From Lethocerus indicus (taxonomy: Eukaryota; Arthropoda; Insecta; Hemiptera; Belostomatidae), in assembly GCA_019843655.1 (NCBI GenBank), contig JACDQD010000102.1, positions 2,117,501 through 2,181,500 on the forward strand: a stretch of DNA of 64,000 nucleotides, read 5' to 3'. Below, piece after piece: positions 48,336 to 58,344 of the stretch (position 1 is the stretch's first letter; every line of letters starts with the position of its first letter). The notes beneath the pieces are model-generated. The model was not told where the DNA came from and searched no databases. It saw nothing but the letters and a program-made list of their open reading frames with translations. The translations under genes were made by a program, and so were the position numbers.

Positions 48336-50318
48336 TCAAGTTAATCTGGAGGTTCGTTTATTTTTGGCAAATGGAGAAGTTGAATCAATCAGAAATACTA
48401 TATTGGTATTCACAGAGAGCCTTAATACTTTTTCATAGATATTTTGTACTTTCAAATCGTTTGGCACAAATAAACCAAAACATTTCATATGAGCTTTCAG
48501 TATTTCTTTGTTGTGACAAGATTTCTCTTGAAAGTATACTGAAAATACCTTGTGAGTTAGTTCATGTAACATTGTTGTTATAGCAATGTTACTGCCATTC
48601 TCACATAACTTTAAGTCATCCCTAGTAAGGTAGAATGTAATACTAGATTGCACCAGACTAGCCATATGTTGAAAATATCTATCTTTGACTAGATCATTTG
48701 GACGCTCTATCCAAACATTGTCTTCAGTGTTAGTAACTCTTGGTCTAGTAAATACGTAAAACTCTGAATCGCATGTCTGCCTGTCGTAGAGAGCTTTGGG
48801 CCTTTTGAGCACTCTGGACACATCGGGGACGATTATATGGCTTCCTTTATTAACTTCCAGGATGGAATTCCAACCGCGAAAACTTCTCTCCTCGCAACAC
48901 GTGTACATTTTTCTATGCATAAACTGTTGGTAGAGCCTAATCGGAATTAAGAATGCCAAACCTGGGAAATCTTCAACCCTATACGCTCTATAAGGATCTC
49001 CCGAAACTCCTTCGTATCCGTATGGGTTCCACGCTGAAACCCCCAAAAGTGAATTGTCCTTCTCCATAATCAGCACCATCTGTGCCATGTAAAAGAGAAA
49101 ATCTGGTGACAAAATCAGATCCTCTTCTATGACAATGACGTATTTCTTTTTCTGATAGTGTTCGAAAACGTATTTCAATCCGAATTCAATTTTCGCGTTA
49201 CGTGTCGAAGTCAGAGAGGTGGAGTTGAACTCGGCGCTCTGAAAACCAAAAATCTTGCTCAACGTAGGCACGTGCTGTTGATTTTCTTCGTATACTACGA
49301 CCACACTGGCGGCGTGTATGCCCGGTTGAAAAACCAAAGTTTCGAGTGTTATTACGAGGGAGGACAGTTCTTTGCCTGCTAATACCACGACCGGTGTGGC
49401 GAACATGGGGTTCCCAATATAGCTTCTGTTGGTCAACAAAGAAGGTATGATCGGCTCGTGTCTAGCCAGCGCATTGCAGAAATCTTCGCAGCGCAGTTCA
49501 TCCGATATCGAACACAATTTTTCCCTCAGAGGGTTTTTCCTCGGAACAGGATTAGGAGAGACAGCCATCGGTTTAATTATACTGGGTACGCACATGCGTT
49601 CGTCTATAACTTCGCCCCAATGATCATTTTTTGCGTACGTTATATTTTCGAGAGGGGTGAAACCTGTAATGCCCTTCTGCGAGATCATGTACCACTGGGA
49701 TCTAAACTGGAGATCTTGAATTTTTCCGCTACCGAGGTTGTACAGAATAGCTTTGGCTTTGTTGCTCAACTCTTTCGAAGCTTCGTCAAAGGTGAAAGCG
49801 ATAATAATGTCGTCATCGTGCAAGTCGTTTTCCAGCCATGCTTCGAGAGTCGAACTATTATGACTGTACAGATCAAAATTTTCTAACGAGACCAATTGCA
49901 AATGTTTGGACTCGATCACAGCAATGTTTAGACCTCTACCCCCTCCACTTACATATTTTCCACCGACGCACAGTTTAGGCTGATCGTCTTTATCTTGACC
50001 CGTATATATATGCACTGGAAATGTATGGTCCGGGCACTGATATCGTATTCCACAATTAGGATATATTTCTGAAATCTGCACTTCGTGTTTTAACAATTTA
50101 AAGCCGTTCTGTTTATCTGCGGCCGACGTTTCGTTGGTTTCTTTAGCCGAGAAATAAGTACCCACATCCTCACCGAATATGATGAAACTAAACCAAAATG
50201 GGTTGGAAACCGTGAGGATAACTATTAAAATAAGTCCGATCGTCACTAAAATCCGAAAATGCAGAGCGGCTTTGTTCGCGTTTATGAGACAAAGATACTG
50301 TTTAATTATAATCATCAT
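48336..50318 (-). CDS. POMGNT1-like: POMGNT1-like glycosyltransferase, single exon
   Basis: 660 residues without introns, about the length of human POMGNT1. A short cytosolic tail and one membrane anchor (about 21-48, FRILVTIGLILIVILTV) make it a type II Golgi protein. Residues about 80-235 resemble the ILEI/stem domain (GGGRGLNIAVIES, then a Trp-containing end). About 305-580 is the GT13 domain: VVVLAGKELSS, the metal-binding VIEED at 398-400, LLGVSAWNPYGYE, YRVEDFPGLAF and IIVPDVSR. POMGNT1 adds beta-1,2-GlcNAc to O-mannose on dystroglycan. In the family the segment before PDVSR carries an acidic WD.DWM motif holding the catalytic base. Here it reads RSFRGWNSILEV, without those Asp. Activity is therefore doubtful, or a different residue serves. 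The start codon lies 595 bp from the divergent ropporin gene. Confidence 0.85.
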   Translation of the reverse strand: MMIIIKQYLCLINANKAALHFRILVTIGLILIVILTVSNPFWFSFIIFGEDVGTYFSAKETNETSAADKQNGFKLLKHEVQISEIYPNCGIRYQCPDHTFPVHIYTGQDKDDQPKLCVGGKYVSGGGRGLNIAVIESKHLQLVSLENFDLYSHNSSTLEAWLENDLHDDDIIIAFTFDEASKELSNKAKAILYNLGSGKIQDLQFRSQWYMISQKGITGFTPLENITYAKNDHWGEVIDERMCVPSIIKPMAVSPNPVPRKNPLREKLCSISDELRCEDFCNALARHEPIIPSLLTNRSYIGNPMFATPVVVLAGKELSSLVITLETLVFQPGIHAASVVVVYEENQQHVPTLSKIFGFQSAEFNSTSLTSTRNAKIEFGLKYVFEHYQKKKYVIVIEEDLILSPDFLFYMAQMVLIMEKDNSLLGVSAWNPYGYEGVSGDPYRAYRVEDFPGLAFLIPIRLYQQFMHRKMYTCCEERSFRGWNSILEVNKGSHIIVPDVSRVLKRPKALYDRQTCDSEFYVFTRPRVTNTEDNVWIERPNDLVKDRYFQHMASLVQSSITFYLTRDDLKLCENGSNIAITTMLHELTHKVFSVYFQEKSCHNKEILKAHMKCFGLFVPNDLKVQNIYEKVLRLSVNTNIVFLIDSTSPFAKNKRTSRLT

Positions 50319-50913
50319 AGTACTTCTTAATCGACATACAAATATTACTATGAAAATCGGAAACGAGGAAAGAGGAAAAATATCAGTTTATTTAACTCCT
50401 ATGGTGACAACTAACTTAAAGCCACGAACAGAAATCAAAGGAAATATAACCTCCATAATATCGATCTGTTGGCCAGTGCCTACTTACCAAACCAAATATA
50501 ATTTGTCATCATTTCCGTAACTTTAATATATTAGATATATTAATTTAAAGCAATTTAGATATAAAAAAAACTTTAGTGCTACCTTATTAATCCAAGTTTA
50601 TGCTGTGGTATATAACTATCAAGAACACATTGGTGTTGCCATAGTAACTGAAGGCTCAGCTTCAAACATCGTATCATGCATTGCTTTAAGATTTTCTTTT
50701 AATATTGTTTTGAGTGAGTAATTACAAATAAATTTATTCATATTTATCCTGCACTGAATAGCACACTATGCAGTTTCAGTTTAGTTCCCGACAATGTTTG
50801 CACTAAATAAAACCATTAAATATATTATTAAGGTGAAATTAATTACTTGCTTCATTTAAGCAATAGTTTTGAATGAAATACATTGCTTTAACACATCGAC
50901 TTATTTTTAAGGC
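50319..50913. promoter_or_regulatory. Head-to-head promoter spacer
   Basis: 595 bp separate the start codons of the divergent POMGNT1-like (-) and ropporin (+) genes. The spacer is non-coding and probably contains both transcription starts. An RFX X-box sits within it. TATTTTTAAG just before the ropporin ATG could be an acceptor, implying a 5' non-coding exon. Confidence 0.6.
50635..50648 (+). promoter_or_regulatory. RFX X-box match
   Basis: GTTGCCATAGTAAC fits the X-box consensus (GTHNYYATRRNAAC) at every position. It lies 266 bp upstream of the ropporin ATG. RFX factors drive ciliary and flagellar genes in animals, which suits ropporin (radial-spoke protein 11). Confidence 0.65.
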
Positions 50914-53442
50914 ATGCCGGATCTTGTAGAACAATTGTATTGTTCTCAGCAAATAAATATCCCTCCAAATTTACCTTCGATATTAAAAAAATATGCAAAA
51001 GCAGCAATTCGAACTCAACCATATGACTTGCTAGTCTGGTCTGCTGCTTATTTCAAGGCTATTGCTGATGGGGTTACACCACCAGTAAAGCTTCGAATAG
51101 AGTATCCACCAGTGGAGACTTCTTCAGGACTGACTCCCGGATTCCTTAGGGTTTTGATTAATCAGGCAAGACTTATTAGCATTTTAATGCTTTACTAGTT
51201 ACTTTTTTTCTAAAAGAGTGTGTAAAGAATTAAAAACTCCATAAATAAAGAACCCTTATATATTGAATAATATTTTGTCAGCTTGGTAAAGATGGTAGAG
51301 TTCCAAGGAAAATAATAAGAGAGAAGTGGAATGGAGTATGCTTGACAAGAGATGGTTTGGATAATATACTAAAGATAGGAAAGTTAACTGATAAGGAAGT
51401 GGAATGGTTAAAATTTGTTGCAGTCGCTGCTGGTACACTTGAACCTGTACGTATCCATAGGTAATATGAAATGAAAATATATTTGAACCATTTCAATACT
51501 TGATTACTCAACCACATAATCTCACCACCTTCCAGAATATTACAAGGACAATGATTCTTTTATGTGAGCTACTCACAGAAGAACCAGAAGGAGGTTCAGC
51601 CATGATTCCTTTGAAAACATTTATGGATGTTTATCGTTTTTTGGCCAAATTAGACTGTGGACCAGACGATCCTTATCCAAAACCTCCATCTATCAAGAGT
51701 ACAAAGGAACCAGAAACTGGCATAGAATTCAAAATGGAAAAATCTGAATCTGAACATACATTGGATTCTGTCATACGTTTGTACATAATTATTTTATAGC
51801 TTGAATTATTTCTATTTTAAACTTAATCAATAAATATATTATGAACAAAATATTATTAATTTCTGAAACTCTGATTTAACAAAGGGATGTAATATTAATT
51901 TTTTTTTCATTTTTAGTAAATAAAATACTGTACTTATCCAAACAATATTTATTGTCGATCATCAGAAATCGAACAATTTTCTTTGATTAGGGGAAGTAGG
52001 AGTAAAGACTAAATTATCAGTTGAAACTGTTGTCTTGGATGAGAATCAGTCACTGACTGGGCTTATGGCATGGCCTGAAATTACTTCTTCTGAAGGTGAT
52101 AAATCAGACTTACCAGAGCTAGAGCCAAAACCATCTGAAGAAGGGGCCACATCTGCATATGGTGTTCAGGTGAATGCATTCAAATACTATATTAAAACGT
52201 AATGATTGGCATTATTTTGCGTGATTAATGAAACATGATATTTCAGGTATTCTACAGGTCCAGAGCCAGTTTGGTTGAATGAACCGACAGTTTAATGCTT
52301 AGGACTTAGAAATATATAATAAAAATAAATAAGTAAATTTATTTATTTATACCTTTGTCATAGGTTTGGGATGTGACATCAGACCCAGAGATTCATAGGA
52401 AAATAGTGCAAGAAACAGAAACTGAGGAACCAAAGGTAATTGAAAATTACATTTAAAGAATAAAATTATACAAAAACGCAAATAGTGAATAATATTCACA
52501 ATTTTTGGCTAGGAAAAGGAACCTTCAGATAAGAGTATGCATGTTGAGGATGAAGCTCAAGAGGAGAAACCCGATGAAGGAGAGTCAGATGAAACAGGTA
52601 TCCATTTTCTGTTATGATACAATTTATGTATTATTTCTAAATTCACAATGTTAAAGTCATTATTGGTGAAACAATTTTAAATTGATGTAAAACCAAGTTA
52701 GAAAAAACTGGCTTATTTACTTTATCTTGTTTTAAATTTTTAAGAAAAACTAGCTGAAACTGGCCCAGATGAATTAGCTCCTGATGAATCAAGAACAAGT
52801 GATGAAATGGATGAAATTAAGAAATTTGAAGACACTGAAGAAGGTGATGATGTATTGGAACAATTTGTTTCTGAAGTAGAAGAGCAAGAGACCTTAGAAA
52901 TAATGGGAGAACCAGAGGATCAGTTTGGACAAGATCTTGCTTTCATAAAAGACATGAAAGAATCTGTAACAGAAGTGAATCGAATAGAGAGTGAAGAAGA
53001 ATTGTCCAGCGAGAGCACTGCGGAGATTCAGACTGTTCTTTCAATTAAAGGGGAAGATGAAGAGGAGGAGGAGAGAGAAATCAGTGCCCAGGCATCAGGC
53101 ATGTCATTTGAAAGTGAAGGGGGGACCAGTGGACCAATAAAGGAAATAGCCACTCACAGTAAGACCTCTGTGGGGCAGCCTCTCGGCAAAAAGCAATCCA
53201 TTGAGGATGTCAGGTTTGATTTGCACCCCGAGGAAGAAGAAAAAAAGGAAGAATCAGAAGCTGAAACAGTTTTCGGAGATGAACCATTCTGGATACCTAT
53301 TCCAGGAATAGGGCCCATTATACCTGAACATATTATTGATGCTGTCAGTGACTATTTGCTGAGTTGTGCAGAGAGGCAAAGCAAAATGGTTATGCCGAGA
53401 AACCTCAGGCATTTTCTTTGCCCTCCATTGGAAAATGTGTAA
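50914..53442 (+). CDS. ROPN1L: Ropporin-1-like protein with long acidic tail
   Basis: Seven coding exons: 50914-51165, 51282-51446, 51536-51776, 51991-52169, 52364-52435, 52513-52597, 52745-53442, with consistent phases, giving 563 aa. Residues about 15-52 form an RIIa dimerisation/docking domain (IPPNLPSILKKYAKAAIRTQP). The ropporin core follows, with EVEWLKFVAVAAGTLEP at about 123-139 and a VWDVTSDP motif at 280. ROPN1L is the radial-spoke RSP11 homologue that binds AKAPs in sperm flagella and motile cilia. Human ROPN1L is about 230 aa. The rest here is a Glu/Asp/Ser/Lys-rich extension ending in a hydrophobic, conserved-looking tail (512-563, PFWIPIPGIGPIIPEHIID). Intron 1 begins with GC, not GT (CAG/GCAAGA). 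The stop codon overlaps a perfect GTAAGT donor, so the protein may continue. Confidence 0.88.
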
Positions 53443-54363
53443 GTTACCCTTAAGCTTAGCCTCTCATACAATAAGAGTATTTCTGCTGAAGAAAATATAA
53501 TTTATTTAGTCTAATAGTAGCAGTGTTGTTCAGGAATGAAACAGGCCAGGATTTTCTTTATAAAACCATTTATTACTTGAAGTAAATTTTATTATGAAAT
53601 ATATAAGGCAGGATCAGTAATTACTGATCCTGCTAAAAACATAAAATCATTCTTCAAAAGTATATAGCTTGCATTTGCACAATAGCTTTATTTATACAGC
53701 TAACTTATGATTATCAGAAATAGATTATTTGTTAATATTTAAATAAATCTAACTGTAAGATAAAGATAATTAATGTTAATAATATTTTAAAACAATTGTT
53801 AAAACCTGTTTTCATTTCCATTTTGTAAACAAAATTCCTCCACTTTCCTGGACAACCTGAATGCATTAGTTAATGCATTAATTAACATATTTTTAATACA
53901 CTCCAATGTCAACATTCAATTTGCAATTAGAATTTCTAGTCTCTCGATATGTGATGTGCTAGAGTAATATTGGAGTTGCTTCTTAGCATATGAATACAAA
54001 TTTAATCTAGTGTTTTAAACTCCAGAATGTTCATTTTGTAGTAGAAATGCTTTATTCAACCATGAAGTATAATTTCAATACAACTGAAGCTTATGTACTT
54101 AAAACTTTAAGATTAAAATTTAAGAATGGCTTTAAATCATGGTTAAATTAGTTGTTCACTTCAGATACTTATATAAACTGTTATGCATATGGAGCTATTT
54201 ATAGTTTATTTTGGCAAATAAAATAATTATAGAAGGTTTTTATTTAGTGTTCCAGATCCCACCTGCTTCCAAATTATCTATCCTGAGCAAAAAAACTTTT
54301 AAAATAATAGTTTCAAGAAAATGTGAAATGAATCGGACATTGATTTATCAAGATAGAAACTGA
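53443..54363. other. Convergent intergenic region between ropporin and the dehydrogenase
   Basis: AT-rich 3' flanks of two genes pointing at each other. It contains a 26-bp perfect palindrome at 53608-53633. No coding sequence is recognised. Confidence 0.55.
53608..53633. repeat. 26-bp perfect palindrome
   Basis: A 13-bp arm, GCAGGATCAGTAA, is followed directly by its exact reverse complement, with AATT at the centre. It lies about 165 bp after the ropporin stop. It could form a cruciform or RNA hairpin in the 3' UTR, or be a dimeric protein site. Confidence 0.9.
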
Positions 54364-57138
54364 TTACTTGAACATTTTAAAAACAACTTTTGAAACATCT
54401 CCTGATTTGAGTTTCTGTAAGGCTAATTCATACTCATCTAAGCAAAAATCTTGAATTCCAAGTTTGTGATAGTCTAAGTACCTGAAATCAGCAAACGATT
54501 GATACATAACAATCAAATAGATATTTAAAAACAAAAAATGTTAAAAATTAAATGAATTTTTTTTCATTAACTTAAAATAAAGTGATTTATTCCCTTTGAA
54601 ATAAAATAACACATTATTCATTAACTAATAATTGTACTTCCATTAATTCTTAATGAGTTACAATAAGATTTTGAAATACAATAAGAGTTTGCAATAGTAG
54701 TTTGAAAAATATAGGTGTATTAACATACCTACTTCCCATTGCCTCCATCAGACCTATTACTTTTGTGAAGGTGAATGGATTAAGCATTGCTCCAACAATA
54801 GTAAGTTCTCTTCTGAATATTTCATATGGAGATATGCTATAATAACCAAAAAGCAAGATTTTTACAGTTATATTTATTTTATGAAAATAAATAATTAAGA
54901 ATGCTTCATTAAACTGTGGTTACCTAAAGATGGCCCAGATTGGCATATGACTGAATTATTTGATTAATTTTTGGATTTACTATAGATTACTGTAGATTAA
55001 CACTATATAAATTAAGTTTAAGAAAGTAGTCACACCTCACTCTAGTGTCCGGTGAAGCCACTCCAAATATGCACAGTTTTCCAGATGTCTTAAGGAATTC
55101 CAAGGATTGCTGAATGGCTTTTCCATTTCCACTGCAATCTATAGCAACATCAACACTCCAACAATCTTCATCATGACGTCTTTGGATTTCAGTGGGGTCC
55201 AAACATTCGTATCCCGTATCTGATAAAAGTAATATCAAACAAAATATGAACTTGAATTTCATAAAATGATATACACATCCATATTAAAAAATTTATATCA
55301 AACTCAATAACACATTATTTTTCATAAAAAATTACCAAGTCTGTTGTTGATCCGCCGTCTTGTTTCATTTATTTCTGAAACAGTGACTTTTCTGTGACCA
55401 TGATGGTGAAGGATGGCTGACCACAGATTACCAATGATTCCACCTCCAGTAACCAAAACTGAATTGCCTATGTTGATGGGTGCTATTCTTTCCCATCCCC
55501 ACATAATGCATGACATTGGTTCACAAAGCACACCTGTGAAATGTACGTTTTTTAAATCTCAGGATGTCATAATATGGTCTAAGTGAACCAAAATGCTTCC
55601 ATTACCATCATGAGAAATAACAAATAAATTAATTCCTACAACACTGATGAGTGGAAAATTAATCTGTCATGCAATGTATATATGTCTTTACTATATTGTA
55701 AATTATAATTTGCAGTGAGATAGAATTTTTATTAAACCTTGTTTAAGAGACAACTGAGGTGGCAGTTTGTACACCTGCTTGCTGGATACTTTACAGAATT
55801 CTGCCCAACCTCCATTTTTGTATATCCCAATGGCACTATTAAGTCCACCAACTGTACAACAGTGTGTTCTCCCTGTTGTACAATAATTGCATGTTGAACA
55901 CCAACTGAAATAAAATTTGAGAATATATTAGTTTTGTTAGGCTTAAGAGATAAAATAATGTAAATAGTTAAGCTTTACTTAACTTGTTAGCTTTATTATT
56001 ATGATTTAACATTCAACTTCTCATTTATTTAAATCAAATTTTTTATTCATAATTACATTTTATTCATTGGTTATAATACTTTTTTGTCAGTGAAGAGAAA
56101 AAAGGGTATCACAAAAACAAGCATTATTTGTAGACAGAACAATTGACCTTTGATAAACCGAAGTGATAACTTCTTCAGTTGTCCCAATATTCATGAACAT
56201 CTCAAGGTCAAACTGATGTAGTGTAATTACAACGAATTATTTATACAGATGTCTAATAATAATAATCCATTATATTAAATAAATAAATAGTTAACATTAT
56301 CACATATTTTATGAAGAAATGAATTACTTATTATTTAAAATAGTATTACCTCTGTGGATCAACAGCTATCCTATCTCCAACTTCTACATGATTAACTTCT
56401 GGCCCAATTTCTTTTACGATACCAGAAAACTCGTGCCCCAATATAATTGGAGTTTTACTGCAAGGAAACTTACCCTATTTAAAAAATGAAATAAATCTGT
56501 GATAATTGTAACAAATGGGTAAACTAATATTTATCAAATATTTTCAAGAATTTATTTAAAACAATATTTTGGCAATTTAACAATATTTTAAAATGTTCAG
56601 ATATGAGTTTTCAGCCAACACATATTTTATATACACATATTTTATGTTTGGTGGAAAAGCACTCAGTTGTCAATTATTCATTTACCAAATTTTGCACCTG
56701 TGACAACAGCTTTTTGTTTACTAGGGGAAACTAAAAATTACATGTTTCAGATTCTCAATGATTGAGTATTGAACATGTTTTTTGTTATTATTGTACACAA
56801 GCTCTTATTAAATATGACAATATATGATAAACTTTTCTTCATAACAGCAGAATATCAATACATTGTTGAATTTACAACTTAAAGTACAACAAATTTAAAT
56901 CAACATTGTTGACATTTTAAAACATAATATTTATTAATAATTATCACATTATCATATGAGAAAAATAACATTAAAAGACCAAAAAAATAAGAAAAACCTC
57001 AACAATATGAATATCTGTCCCACATAGACCAGAAAATGCAACTTGGATGATAATATCATCCTTCTCAGAAATCTGCGGTTGTGGAATATCAACCAAACGC
57101 AACTCTTTCTTCACTGGATCAAACTGCAAAGCCTTCAT
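54364..57138 (-). CDS. Zinc-dependent medium-chain dehydrogenase (polyol dehydrogenase type)
   Basis: Seven exons on the minus strand: 57138-56998, 56474-56350, 55904-55738, 55533-55336, 55219-55036, 54836-54729, 54481-54364. Phases agree at every junction, giving 346 aa, the usual size of sorbitol/arabinitol dehydrogenases. Catalytic zinc ligands are Cys39 (SGLCGTDIH) and His61-Glu62 (ILGHEF). The structural zinc lobe is C91-x2-C94-x2-C97-x7-C105. The Rossmann motif is VTGGGIIGN, followed by VTVSEINETRR. It should oxidise a polyol or secondary alcohol with NAD(P). The sequence suggests the D-arabinitol/altritol dehydrogenase-like branch but cannot fix the substrate. ATG 57136-57138 was chosen because MKALQFD is the family's usual start. 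An AG just upstream suggests a 5' non-coding exon. It is tail-to-tail with ropporin. Confidence 0.9.
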
Positions 57139-58344
57139 CTCTAGAAAACTAGAAACAACTGTTAGGATACTCAACACGATGAACCAGTGTAGCTTATCAT
57201 ATGCATTTCACAGATAACAAAGGTTAGTGATCTATTGGCATAATTTCTGGCCATGTTAAATTTATAAAACTAACACTGATACACCTAAGTTAATTGGTTC
57301 TGTCTTATTTTATGCAACAAATAATGTTTCAATAAAACAGAGTAAAGTAGTCATTCTCATTGTATTAATATAATTTAAAAAATGGTAAGTTTAAGCATCA
57401 CAAGTGATAGCTAAATAATACAAATACCGCTTGTTAGCTACAATGTTAACAAAGAAGATATTAAGATATGTATTAATATTTGAATAAGTATAATTATTTA
57501 TTATTTAGTGCTTAACATGAGATATTTTTATTGAGGTAGTAGGGGCATCACAGATTCTGTCAACAACAAAATAAGGTAACAATAATTTTTTTAATAAATA
57601 ACTTTAAAAATTGAAGAATTAACTTTGAATTTATTAACATTGAATTAACTTTTAATGTAAATAAATACATTTTGTCAAGTATTAGCAAAAAGTTTTTAAA
57701 AATATTTTACTGACAATCCCCAATAAAGTGTTCACTAACAAAGTCAAATATTGTGATTAAATATATTTAAAAAATAACTTTTAAAATCTACTTGTAAAAT
57801 ACATTTAATTTATTCAACAATAAAAGGAAAAATGACAATGATATTATAATCATAATCTTTCTCTAGAAAGAGTGAAGGTTTTAAAAATAGATTTGAACCT
57901 TTTTCATAAATGTAATGTACTCTCAATAACATCCAATGAGTTTGAAACACTCATAACATAAAACATAAAATCACTCATTTCACTCAACCAAGGAATGATA
58001 GTAATATGATATTCCAGCCTTAAAAATAAGGAAGAATAATGGTGAAGAGTGAACCATGGCTTTCATAAGGTACCTAGATGACGTATTAAGCTCATTGAGT
58101 TGTATTAAAATTATGTTTGAATATCATAATAGGTGAACCATAGAATCAAAAATAATAAATGAAATTTAACAGACTGAATAATATTATATATAAGTCAAGA
58201 ATAAGTATATAAAATTGAGCAACCTAATAAGCTGATAAATAACAATTGATCACAGTCATTTAATCTGCTGTAATTTCATGTACAACCTACATTAAATACT
58301 AAAATGGCTTTAAGCATAAATATTTTATTGTAGCCATAATGATC
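57139..58344. other. Intergenic region between the dehydrogenase 5' end and the NUDT6-like 3' end
   Basis: AT-rich. It must hold the dehydrogenase promoter (minus strand, right side of its start) and the NUDT6-like 3' UTR. No open frame resembles a protein. Confidence 0.5.

Noticed and set aside
49458..49886. 142-codon open frame on the plus strand
   Set aside because: It is antisense to the POMGNT1-like coding exon and has no recognisable features.
52597..52744. Possible U12-type intron (donor GTATCCAT) in ropporin
   Set aside because: The donor resembles the U12 consensus only in part, and no TCCTTAAC-type branch site is seen before the acceptor.
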